The notes beneath the pieces are model-generated. The model was not told the origin of the DNA. It saw only the letters and a program-made list of their open reading frames with translations, and ran no database searches. A program made the position numbers and the translations under genes. Below, in pieces: positions 43,021-51,167 of a stretch of 64,000 bases of DNA (position 1 is the first letter of the stretch; every line of letters begins with the position of its first letter). This DNA comes from an uncultured Clostridia bacterium (lineage in GTDB: Bacteria; Bacillota; Clostridia; Christensenellales; Aristaeellaceae): NCBI GenBank assembly GCA_934632155.1, contig CAKTXZ010000010.1, positions 42,318-106,317 of the forward strand, given 5' to 3'.

Positions 43021-43827
43021 ATGGCGCAAAAACTGAGCTTTTCCGCGGCCGTTGTTTGCCACAAGGGCTGTGAGCGGCCGAACAACGAGGACAGCTTCTT
43101 TTTCAACGGCGATTATATGCCCCTGAAGGAAATGGACAAGGGCGCGTGCATTGCCGAGAGCTTTCAGGCGCTTCCGCAGCTTTACGCCGTGTGCGACGGC
43201 ATGGGCGGCATTCAGCGGGGGGAGCGCGCATCCTTTCTGGCGGTACGCCGGCTGGCGGCGCTGCTGAACGACGCGCCGCGGCGCGGCATGAAGGACGCGA
43301 TTGAGCGCTACGCCTGCGAAACGTCCGACCTGATTTGTCAGGACGCGCGCAAGAGCCGCGCGGAGAACGAGGGCACGACCCTCGCGATGCTTGCGTTCCT
43401 CAAGGACGCGGCGTATGTCGCCAATGTAGGCGACAGCCGGGTCTACCGCCTGCGCGGGCGGGCGCTGGAGCGGCTGACGCAGGATCATTCGCTGATTAAC
43501 GAGCAGCGCATGGCCGGCGCGCTGCAAATAACCGACGAGCAGGCGCGCAAGCACCGCCGCGGGAACGTGATTACCCGCTTTCTGGGCATGCATGCGGACG
43601 CAAGGCCGCAGGGCGAGCTGGCCTATCAGGGGCGGCACACGATGGCGGCGGGCGACCGATACCTCATCTGCAGCGACGGGATATGGGATTTGATGTCCAA
43701 CGTTCAGATTGCCGACGTGCTGTGCGGCACGAAGGACGCGCTTTCCGCCGCGCGCGCGCTGGTTGCCTGCGCGCTGGAGATGGGCGGGAAGGACAACGCC
43801 ACGGCGCTGGTGATCGATCTGGCCTGA
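43021..43827 (+). CDS. PP2C-type Ser/Thr protein phosphatase
   Basis: A phosphatase of 268 residues with the full PP2C motif set: RPNNEDSFFF, VCDGMGG, GTTLAMLAFL, VANVGDSRVYRLR, LTQDHSL, ICSDGIWDLM and GGKDNATALVI. The Asp and Gly residues that hold the metal pair are present. It is cytoplasmic with no membrane segment. It lies three bases after the pseudokinase and 24 before EssC, so it probably removes phosphate from proteins modified by kinases 1 and 2. Confidence 0.95.
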   Translation: MAQKLSFSAAVVCHKGCERPNNEDSFFFNGDYMPLKEMDKGACIAESFQALPQLYAVCDGMGGIQRGERASFLAVRRLAALLNDAPRRGMKDAIERYACETSDLICQDARKSRAENEGTTLAMLAFLKDAAYVANVGDSRVYRLRGRALERLTQDHSLINEQRMAGALQITDEQARKHRRGNVITRFLGMHADARPQGELAYQGRHTMAAGDRYLICSDGIWDLMSNVQIADVLCGTKDALSAARALVACALEMGGKDNATALVIDLA

Positions 43828-43851
43828 CGCAGGGCGAAACGGAGGAAACGC

Positions 43852-46800
43852 ATGTTTTATCTGTGGATACAATACCAAACCCGCGGCATGGGGCATTACC
43901 TGCCGGCGCAGGGCGACTGGTCGGGCCGGGTGGCCATCGACGCGGCGGAGGCCGGATGGCGCGCGGACGTTTCCATGACGGCGCAGGCCGTGGACGGAAC
44001 GCTGACGCTCACACCGCCGCCCGCCTTTCAATGGAGCGAGGGCGGCGCGGAGCCGCGCGAGGTGAAGGACGGCATAAGCCTTGCCTGCGTTTCCGGGGAA
44101 TACCGGTTTACCGTGCGCGCGGCGGCCTGCGCCAAGGAAGAAACCGCGATGCGCAAGCTGTGCCGCCCGCAGGACGGCCGCATGACAATCGGCCGCAGGC
44201 CCGAAAGCGACGTCTGCTATCCGCACTCCGAGGTTTCCGGCGAGCATGGCCTGCTGCAATGGACGGCGACCGGCTGCCAATACATTGACAAGAGCGCCAA
44301 CGGTACGTTTATCAACGGCCGGCGCGCGGCGAAGAACGTGCCCGTCGCATTGCAGCTGGGCGACCGGCTGCAGCTTCAGCCCGCCCTGACGATGGTGTAT
44401 CTGGGCGACGCGATAGCCGTTAATCAGCCGCAGAGCCTTTGCGTTTCCGAGCGGATCGCCGGTTTTGACCCGGCGGCGCTGCCCGTGCCCGACGCGCAGC
44501 CGGATGCGGAAATAACCGTCTACGAGGAATATCACCGCGCGCCGCGGCGCATGCAGCAGGCCAACGAGGGCGAGATTGCGCTGGAAAGCCCGCTTGCCAA
44601 GGAAAAGCGCCGCGACCTGCCCGCGCTGCTGGCGCTGGGGCCGTCGATGACGATGGCGCTGCCGATGATGGTTTCTGCGTTGCTCATGGGCGGCGGCAAC
44701 CGAAGCGCGAGCATTGCGATGGTGCTTACATCCTCGGCGCTGGCCGTGGGCTGGGGCATTTTTAACCGCCGCTATCAGCAGCGGGAGGCGCGCCGGAATG
44801 AGGAGGCGCGTCAGGCGAAGTGCCGCCAGTATTACGACGAAATGGAGGAAACGCTCAGCACGGAGGCCAACCGCGAGCGTACGCGGCTTTTGCATAACTA
44901 CCTGAGCCCCGCGGAATGCGTGGCGCTGCCCGGCGACGACAGCCACCGGCTGTGGGAGCGCCTGCCCGGACATGCGGATTTTCTGGCGGTTCGGCTGGGA
45001 CTGGGCGACGCGGCGATGCCGGTGGGCATTGCTGTGGAAAAGCCCAAGATGGCGCTGGTGGACGATCCGCTGCGCGACGAGCCGCAGCGGCTTAAGGACC
45101 GCTACGGCGTGATGCACGACGTGCCTATCCTGCTGCAAATGCGGCGGTATCAGGCCGTGGGCGTGCTGGGCGCGGAGGCGTCGCCGTGGCTGCTGCAGAG
45201 CATGGCGCTGCAGCTGGCGGCAACGCACAGCTACCACGATGTGCGCATGATCGTCATTCATGACCGGGCGACCGCCGCGCAGTGGGCGTGGGCGAAATGG
45301 CTTCCCCATGTTTACGCGGACGATTCAAGAACGCTGCGCATGGTCGTATGCCAGAGCGACGCGGTGCACGAGGTGCTTTCGCATCTGGACGCAGAATTGG
45401 CCGTGAGGCTGGATCAGCGGCGCGAAAGCAGCAATGGCAAGGACAAGCCGGAGGAGCAGGAGGAAGAGGGAATCAGGTATCTGCCCCATTACGCGTTGTT
45501 CTGCACCGACGCGCGGCTGCTGGAAAACCACCCGATCATGCGGTATCTGGCCTATGGCAATCTGGGCTTTACGATGGTGCTGCAATCCTCCAGCATGGAG
45601 CTGCTGCCCAAGGAGTGCCGCATGGTAATCGAGGCCAAGAACACGTTGGGCGCGATGTACGAGGCCGACGGGCGCACGACGGGCGTGCAGTTCGAGCACG
45701 CGGAGGAGGCGCAGCTGCGCCGGTTTTCAAGCGCCGTCGCCTCCATTCGCGTGCGCGACAGTGTGGAAAGCTCGGGGCTGCCTTCGCTGGTGACGTTTCT
45801 GGAAACCTATAGCGTCCGCCGCACGGAGGAATTGGACGTATGGCGCTTCTGGAATGAAAACCATGCGTGGCAGGGGCTGAAATCCTATATCGGCATGAAG
45901 GCGGGCAACGCGCCCTTCGCGCTGGATATATCAGATAAAAACCACGGCCCGCACGGCCTGATCGCCGGTACGACGGGATCGGGCAAGAGCGTGCTGCTGC
46001 AGGCGTATATCCTGTCGCTGGCCGTCAACTACAGCCCGACGGAGGTTCAGTTCATCCTGATCGACTATAAGGGCGGCGGTACGTCGGAGGATTTCCGCGA
46101 GCTGCCGCATGTGGCGGGGCTGATCGATTCGCTGCAGGGCGAGCGCGCCATTTTCCGTGCGCTGGCGTCCATTAAGGGCGAAATTCTGCGGCGCGAGGAA
46201 ATTTTCAAGCGCATGGGCGTGAACAACATCGACGATTACATGCAGCTGTTTAACCATGACGAAACCGCCGAGCCGCTGGGGCATTTGATTATCATCGTGG
46301 ACGAGTTTGCCGAGCTGAAAAAGGAACAGCCCGAGTTCATGCACGAGCTGGTCAGCGCGGCGCGCGTGGGGCGTTCGCTGGGCATGCATCTGATCCTCGC
46401 CACGCAGAAGCCGTCCAATTCCGTGAGCGACGAAATCGCTGCCAATACGCGTTTTCGCGTTTGCCTGCGCGTGGCCAGCAAGAGCGATTCCACCGAGATG
46501 CTGCACCGCCCGGAGGCCGCGTATCTCAAGGGCATGGGCCGGTGTTATGTGCAGGTGGGCAACGACGAGCTGTTCGAGCAGGTGCAGACGGCGTTTCCCG
46601 GCGCGGCCTATGCGCCCGAGGCGCTGCGATCCGACGAGGAGCCGCGCATGCTCAATGACGCGGGGCAGCCGATCAAATTTAAGAAGCCCCGCGACGATCG
46701 TCAGCATACCGAGACCGAGCTTTCCGCCGTGCTGCGCCATATTGGCAAGGTCTGCGCGGCGCGGCACGCATCGCCCGCCCGCAAGCTGTGGCTCAGCGAG

Positions 46801-48522
46801 CTTTCCGCTACGCTGCTGCTGACGGATATTCCGCCGCTGGCCGCGGCGCAGTTCCACGACGGCGCATGGCCGGCCGGGGAGAGCGAGGAAATCGCCGCCT
46901 GTTACGCCATGGCGGACGATGTGGATATGCAGCGCTATGTGCCCGTCGCCATGAACTTCACAGCGGAAAAGAACCAGATGCTCATCGGCCTTTCGGGCTC
47001 GGGCAAGACGACGGCGCTGCAGAGCATTGCCGTTTCGCTGGCGCTGCGCTATACGCCCGAGCAGGTGAATATCTATGCGTTCAGCCTGACGAGCAAGAGC
47101 CTTTCCTGTCTTGCCGCGCTGCCGCATGTGGGCGACATTGTGTATGAGGACAACCCGGACGAGCAACTGCGCCTGATTGATCTGCTCTGCGCGGAGAGCG
47201 AGCGGCGCAGAAAGCTTTTCTCTCAGGTCATGACCGACAGCTTCACCCAGTATAACCGCGCCGCGCGGCAGTCGGGCGGGAAATACGCGCCCGTACCGGC
47301 CATCGTGGTTTTCATTGACAGAATGCAGCAGCTGCGCGCGCTGGGCGAGCGTCAGGCGGAGGATAAGCTGGAGCTTGTTTACCACCTGCTGCGCGCCGGC
47401 GCAGGGCAGGGGATCTACTTTGTGATGACCGCCTTTGCGCGCAACGAGCTGCCCGTTAAGTATCAGCCCTTCATTCACGCTACGGCGCTTTCGCTCAACG
47501 AGCGGGAGGATTATATCGACGCGCTGGGCGCGCGCATTCCGTTGGCGTGGGGCGGCATTTCGGCATGCCCCGGCCGCGGCCTGATTGCGCAGGCGGATAA
47601 GAACGACGGCGGCGCGCGGCTGTTTGAAATTCAAGTGGCGCTTTACGGCACGCATGCATCGGATACCGAGCGTTCCGCCATGATTGGACGGCTGGGTGAA
47701 GAAATGCGCGCTGCGTGGCGCGGCGCGCTGCCCGCGCGCATTGCCCGCATTCCCGAAAAGCCGACGCTTGATGCGCTGCTTGCCCAGCCGGTCTGCAAGG
47801 AAATGCTTCGCAGCCCGGAGCTTTTGCCCTTTGCCTATGGAAAGGCGAGCGGCAGCCCGGTGGCGTTGGCGCTGTATGATTGCTTCTCTATGCTGGCGCT
47901 GGGGCCCAAGCGCTCGGGCAAGACGAACCTGATTCGCATGCTGGCAAAGACGTTTGAGGCAAAGAACGCCGCGATTCACCTGACCGGCAACGCCATGCTG
48001 CGCGAATGGGCGCACGAGCAGGGCTATAGCGTTTACGCGCCCGGGGCGCAGGAGTTTGAGATATTCCTGAACGACCTGTTCCGGCGCGTCGTTCCGGAGA
48101 GAAAAGCCGCCATGCAGGCGGCGCAGAAGCAGGGCGGCGCGGCCTTCCGCGAATGCGTCGCTTCGTTCCAGCCGGTTGTGATGCTCTTTGACGATCTGGA
48201 AACGGCGATGGAAAAGGATTCGACAGGCAAGCTTTACGCGCCGCTGCGCTTCTGCTGCGAGGATAATGTGAGCCAGTACGGCGTGTATTTCTTCGCCAGC
48301 ATGTCGCACGCGGCCTATAAGCAGCAGAGCATGCGCGAGCCGGTGATGGCGCTGGCGCGCGCGCGGCGCGGCGTGATGCTGCAGGGACGCCTGAACGAAT
48401 GCGATCCCTTCGACGCGCCGGTTCCCTACGCGATGAAGAATCAGGCCTATCCGCTGGGCGAGGGCCTGTTCGTGGCGGACGGCGGCGCGGAGCGCATGGT
48501 GTTCCCGCGCTGCGACGGATGA
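43852..48522 (+). CDS. essC: T7SS FtsK/SpoIIIE ATPase with N-terminal FHA domain (EssC-like)
   Basis: A membrane ATPase of 1556 residues that drives substrate export. An N-terminal beta domain is followed by an FHA domain (about 110-163: MTIGRRPESDVCYPHSEVSG, NGTFINGRR) and two membrane helices at about 258-306. Three FtsK-type ATPase modules follow: D1 GTTGSGKSVLLQA (about 703) with IIIVDEFAEL, D2 GLSGSGKTTALQS (about 1043) with VVFIDRM, D3 GPKRSGKTNLIRM (about 1347) with VMLFDDLE. D1 looks intact; D3 has K-R-S-G-K-T in Walker A. Length and order match EssC/YukB. It is the only core membrane ATPase of the locus. The FHA readout links it to the neighbouring kinases. Confidence 0.95.
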   Translation: MFYLWIQYQTRGMGHYLPAQGDWSGRVAIDAAEAGWRADVSMTAQAVDGTLTLTPPPAFQWSEGGAEPREVKDGISLACVSGEYRFTVRAAACAKEETAMRKLCRPQDGRMTIGRRPESDVCYPHSEVSGEHGLLQWTATGCQYIDKSANGTFINGRRAAKNVPVALQLGDRLQLQPALTMVYLGDAIAVNQPQSLCVSERIAGFDPAALPVPDAQPDAEITVYEEYHRAPRRMQQANEGEIALESPLAKEKRRDLPALLALGPSMTMALPMMVSALLMGGGNRSASIAMVLTSSALAVGWGIFNRRYQQREARRNEEARQAKCRQYYDEMEETLSTEANRERTRLLHNYLSPAECVALPGDDSHRLWERLPGHADFLAVRLGLGDAAMPVGIAVEKPKMALVDDPLRDEPQRLKDRYGVMHDVPILLQMRRYQAVGVLGAEASPWLLQSMALQLAATHSYHDVRMIVIHDRATAAQWAWAKWLPHVYADDSRTLRMVVCQSDAVHEVLSHLDAELAVRLDQRRESSNGKDKPEEQEEEGIRYLPHYALFCTDARLLENHPIMRYLAYGNLGFTMVLQSSSMELLPKECRMVIEAKNTLGAMYEADGRTTGVQFEHAEEAQLRRFSSAVASIRVRDSVESSGLPSLVTFLETYSVRRTEELDVWRFWNENHAWQGLKSYIGMKAGNAPFALDISDKNHGPHGLIAGTTGSGKSVLLQAYILSLAVNYSPTEVQFILIDYKGGGTSEDFRELPHVAGLIDSLQGERAIFRALASIKGEILRREEIFKRMGVNNIDDYMQLFNHDETAEPLGHLIIIVDEFAELKKEQPEFMHELVSAARVGRSLGMHLILATQKPSNSVSDEIAANTRFRVCLRVASKSDSTEMLHRPEAAYLKGMGRCYVQVGNDELFEQVQTAFPGAAYAPEALRSDEEPRMLNDAGQPIKFKKPRDDRQHTETELSAVLRHIGKVCAARHASPARKLWLSELSATLLLTDIPPLAAAQFHDGAWPAGESEEIAACYAMADDVDMQRYVPVAMNFTAEKNQMLIGLSGSGKTTALQSIAVSLALRYTPEQVNIYAFSLTSKSLSCLAALPHVGDIVYEDNPDEQLRLIDLLCAESERRRKLFSQVMTDSFTQYNRAARQSGGKYAPVPAIVVFIDRMQQLRALGERQAEDKLELVYHLLRAGAGQGIYFVMTAFARNELPVKYQPFIHATALSLNEREDYIDALGARIPLAWGGISACPGRGLIAQADKNDGGARLFEIQVALYGTHASDTERSAMIGRLGEEMRAAWRGALPARIARIPEKPTLDALLAQPVCKEMLRSPELLPFAYGKASGSPVALALYDCFSMLALGPKRSGKTNLIRMLAKTFEAKNAAIHLTGNAMLREWAHEQGYSVYAPGAQEFEIFLNDLFRRVVPERKAAMQAAQKQGGAAFRECVASFQPVVMLFDDLETAMEKDSTGKLYAPLRFCCEDNVSQYGVYFFASMSHAAYKQQSMREPVMALARARRGVMLQGRLNECDPFDAPVPYAMKNQAYPLGEGLFVADGGAERMVFPRCDG

Positions 48523-48562
48523 CGCGGTATTATGCTTTTTCGAAAGGAGGCGGCGCCGTTCC

Positions 48563-49321
48563 ATGCTTCCGGTGGTTGTATATGATGTGGATAACGAAAG
48601 CTATCGCCTGCTGACGGAACAGCTTCGCGCCAGCGCGGCGGAAATGCAGACCGAATGCCGTATTGAAATGCGCACGGATCAATTGCGCGAGGCGCAAAGC
48701 GCCGTCCGGCGGGCGGCAGGCGGCGTTTTCCTGCTGATTACGGGCGTGGAGGGCGCGACCGAGGAGGCGCGCAGCGGCGGCCTGCGGCTGGGGCAGCAGG
48801 CGATGGATCAAAACCGCGATAATTACGCCCTGTTCATCACGCGGGACAGGCAAAGCATGGAGGATGTGCTGTGCCTATGCCTGCGCCCGGCAGGCGTAAT
48901 GGCCGTTCCGTTGGAGAAAAGCCGCGTTGCGGGCGTGCTTCGAAAAATTCTGGCGGACTATCGCCGCCTGTACGACCGGCAGGCGGACGGGCGATACATC
49001 GTCTGCCATCTGGGCGGGACGCTCTACCGCTTGTCCTTGGACGAAATTCTCTATGCGCAGGCGCTGGATAAGAAAACCGAGCTTTGCACGGAGAAGCAGA
49101 GCGTGCAGATTTATAAAACCATGGCGGAAATGCAGGAAATGCTGGGCGCGCGCTTTCTGCGCTGTCATCGCTCCTATCTGGTCAATCGCGACAGGATTCG
49201 GCAGGTCGTCGTTTCGGAAATGGCGGTTTATATGCAGGACGGCGCGCGCATCCCGCTTTCCCGCTCCTGCAAGGATAACGTGCAGGCCGCGCTGATGAGC
49301 GAAGGAGCGTGTTGCGGATGA
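48563..49321 (+). CDS. LytTR-family regulator with degenerate receiver domain
   Basis: A protein of 252 residues. The C-terminal 110 are a LytTR DNA-binding domain (YIVCHLGGTLYRLSLDEILYA, then LGARFLRCHRSYLVNRDRI). The N-terminal half has a receiver-like alternation starting VVVYDVDNESY, but the region where the phospho-acceptor Asp should be reads FLLITGVEGATEE, so phosphotransfer is unlikely. It may regulate the T7SS genes; the direct repeat pairs expected at LytTR sites were not found by eye. The stop overlaps the start of the next gene (ATGA). Confidence 0.88.
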   Translation: MLPVVVYDVDNESYRLLTEQLRASAAEMQTECRIEMRTDQLREAQSAVRRAAGGVFLLITGVEGATEEARSGGLRLGQQAMDQNRDNYALFITRDRQSMEDVLCLCLRPAGVMAVPLEKSRVAGVLRKILADYRRLYDRQADGRYIVCHLGGTLYRLSLDEILYAQALDKKTELCTEKQSVQIYKTMAEMQEMLGARFLRCHRSYLVNRDRIRQVVVSEMAVYMQDGARIPLSRSCKDNVQAALMSEGACCG

Positions 49322-49809
49322 AACCGGCGGTCGCCCTGCGGGTGGGGTATTTGTTTGATACGGAGACGCTGCTGGCCCTGCTTTCGCTGCTGGGGCTGCC
49401 GCCCTTTCTGCCGTGCCGGGAAGCGGCGGCTGATACGGAGACGCTGATTCGGCGCGGCTATGCGTCGCAGGCTGAGGACGGTCGCGCGACGGTTGATGTG
49501 GAGCTGGCATTTTTACTGGAAGCCTTGGCGCTGAGCCCGGAAGCCGTCCAGTGGACAAGCAAAAAGGGCGAATGCCTGACCGCCTGCGTATCGCGCGGCG
49601 TGTGGATCCTGTGCCGGAAAACCGCGATGGGCAAATGGGAAATCTGCCCGCTGCGGGAAGCTGCGCAGGCCGCTGCGGAGATCGACGGGGCGCTGCGCGG
49701 CATGGGGCCGGACGCATGCTTTACCTGCCGTTTTTCGCAGCAGACGCCGCCGCCGTCAAGCGGCGCGCGGTGCGTCCGGATGCTGCGGCAGGCTGCGGCG
49801 CGGCGCTGA
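49318..49809 (+). CDS. Hypothetical T7SS-locus protein
   Basis: A protein of 163 residues whose start overlaps the LytTR stop, so the two are coupled. The N-terminus LRVGYLFDTETLLALLSLLGL is followed by a helix-rich segment (VDVELAFLLEALALSPEAVQW) and strands (VWILCRKTAMGKWEICPL) around two Cys. It has no membrane segment. The layout faintly recalls small EspG/ESX chaperone-like proteins, but the similarity is too weak for a claim. Its position makes a T7SS accessory role likely. Confidence 0.6.
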   Translation: MKPAVALRVGYLFDTETLLALLSLLGLPPFLPCREAAADTETLIRRGYASQAEDGRATVDVELAFLLEALALSPEAVQWTSKKGECLTACVSRGVWILCRKTAMGKWEICPLREAAQAAAEIDGALRGMGPDACFTCRFSQQTPPPSSGARCVRMLRQAAARR

Positions 49810-49861
49810 TTCCTCTCCGAAGCGATCAATCCTGCGGCGTTCGCTTCGGCGCTTTGAATAG

Positions 49862-49980
49862 GATTCTCAATCGCAATCGTTTCCCTCGTTGGCGCATTTT
49901 CCGAAAACGGCATTGCCGCCCCGCACGCGGTCAGACAGGAAAAAGCGCCTTGCATCCTGGCGCATGGGCCGTTGAGAATC
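49862..49980. repeat. Intergenic element B copy 2
   Basis: Inverted ends GATTCTCAA and TTGAGAATC (nine perfect bases) enclose a 119-base segment. Near the right end, GCATCCTGGCGCAT...AATCGTATGAG matches the element at 26312-26605. It lies inside the T7SS locus between the 163-residue gene and yukD and contains no gene. Confidence 0.55.
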
Positions 49981-50014
49981 GTATGAGCCGTCCGCCGCGA
50001 CGGCGTGAGGAAGC

Positions 50015-50266
50015 ATGGAAACCATCATTGTGGAAATCATCATCGGCGTGAGCGGCGATCTTGTAGATTTTGTGCTGCCGGCGCATGTGCCTGCGGCCGA
50101 GCTGCTGCCGGACGTCATTCGCCTGATCGAGCAGACGCACCCGACGCTGCGCATGGATAAGCAAACGCCGGCGCTGTGCGACCAAACCGACGGAAGGATG
50201 CTGCACCCGGCGCTGACGCTGGCGCAAAGCGGCGTGCGTATGGGGCACAGGCTGCTGCTTGTCTGA
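50015..50266 (+). CDS. esaB: YukD/EsaB ubiquitin-like T7SS protein
   Basis: A protein of 83 residues with a ubiquitin-like beta-grasp fold: ETIIVEIIIGVSGDLVDFVLP at the start and GVRMGHRLLLV at the end, the length and hydrophobic pattern of YukD/EsaB. These proteins are needed for T7SS activity. A GTGAGGAAGC site precedes the ATG. A promoter and then a WXG-like gene follow. Confidence 0.88.
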   Translation: METIIVEIIIGVSGDLVDFVLPAHVPAAELLPDVIRLIEQTHPTLRMDKQTPALCDQTDGRMLHPALTLAQSGVRMGHRLLLV

Positions 50267-50305
50267 ACCATTCACGGCAAAAAACAGGCGTTTGGGCGGT
50301 TTGCG

Positions 50306-50335
50306 TTGCATTTGCCCATGCCCGCCGGTTATCAT
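50306..50335 (+). promoter_or_regulatory. Internal promoter before the second T7SS gene block
   Basis: TTGCAT, an 18-base spacer and TATCAT (the -10 one base off) are followed by the gene at 50371. The spacer holds TTTGCCC and GCCCGCCGG sequence that also occurs at 54170-54180, where TTGTTT and TAGAAT frame it. Confidence 0.5.
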
Positions 50336-50370
50336 GAAGCACGAGAACGCAGCCCGAAGGAGGCAACAAC

Positions 50371-50664
50371 ATGAGCAACGAGATCGATACCGCCCGCATT
50401 CGGCGCACCGCCCGGCAGATTCGTTCCATCGCCGCCGCGGTGGGCGAGATTGCCGCCGACGACCTTGGCGCCCTGCAAAAGGGCGTGGAGGGGAATTTTG
50501 AGGGCGAGGCGGCGCAGGCGCTGCGCGAGAAGCTGGATGAACTCAGGGGCGATGTGGAGGGCGTGCGCGGCGGCCTGAACGCCGTCTGCCGCGAGCTGCT
50601 CGCCTACGCGGCGCGGCTGGACGAGGCCGACCGCGAGGCTGCGCGTATGATTGAAAGCAAATGA
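50371..50664 (+). CDS. WXG100-like protein without Trp
   Basis: A helical-hairpin protein of 97 residues. The turn is VEGNFEGEAAQALREKL, with F-x-G in place of W-x-G, and the second helix ends in ADREAARMIESK. The size, Ala/Glu-rich helices and location among esaB and WXG100 genes indicate a T7SS substrate or partner. A GAAGGAGG site precedes the ATG. The next gene starts 28 bases later. Confidence 0.75.
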   Translation: MSNEIDTARIRRTARQIRSIAAAVGEIAADDLGALQKGVEGNFEGEAAQALREKLDELRGDVEGVRGGLNAVCRELLAYAARLDEADREAARMIESK

Positions 50665-50692
50665 CGCGGCGGCGCGAAAGGAGGGGGAAGCC

Positions 50693-51133
50693 ATGGATGT
50701 GATTCAATATGACTTTGACGCGGCGGAGCGCCGGATGGCGACCCTGAACGGTATGCTGCAATCGGCGCAGGCCTGTATGCGCCGGCTGGAAACGGCGCTG
50801 GCAGACATGGACGATTTGGGCGAAAGCCGCACGCTGCGCAGCCTGCGGGCGCAGGCGCGCAGACAGGCGTGCGCATGGCGCGCCGTGTGCGCCGAAACCG
50901 AACGTCTGCTGGGCGCGCTGAGGCAGGCGCAGCGCCTCTTTGCGGATACGGAGCGGGAGCTTGCCGCCGCGGCCGGGGGGCTGGGCGTGGACGGCGAGAC
51001 GGTCTTCCGCTTTTCTGCGCCGCCTGTTCGCCTGTCTCCGCCCGCCTGCCTGATTGGCACGCAGCGCCTGAGTGAGTTTGGCTATCCCGATTGGCTCTCC
51101 GATGCTGCGCGGAGCTATTTCCGCCAGAATTGA
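50693..51133 (+). CDS. Hypothetical helical T7SS-locus protein
   Basis: A protein of 146 residues with long helices (AAERRMATLNGMLQSAQACM; ACAWRAVCAETERLLGALR) and a Pro-rich end. The N-terminal 100 residues are WXG-like in length and pattern, but there is no W-x-G. It has no signal peptide. The start is ATG 50693 after AAAGGAGG. It may be the partner of the Trp-less WXG protein that precedes it. Confidence 0.6.
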   Translation: MDVIQYDFDAAERRMATLNGMLQSAQACMRRLETALADMDDLGESRTLRSLRAQARRQACAWRAVCAETERLLGALRQAQRLFADTERELAAAAGGLGVDGETVFRFSAPPVRLSPPACLIGTQRLSEFGYPDWLSDAARSYFRQN

Positions 51134-51167
51134 AGATGGATACATTTTGGAAAGGAAGGTTTTTTCC

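Noticed and set aside
42934..45309. Long minus-strand frame opposite PP2C and the front of EssC
   Set aside because: Antisense shadow; PP2C motifs lie on the plus strand.
45931..48564. Long minus-strand frame opposite EssC
   Set aside because: No motif or start signal; EssC on the plus strand has three Walker A sites and an FHA domain.
48563..49321. A true two-component response regulator
   Set aside because: The receiver-like half lacks the phospho-acceptor Asp and no histidine kinase is nearby.
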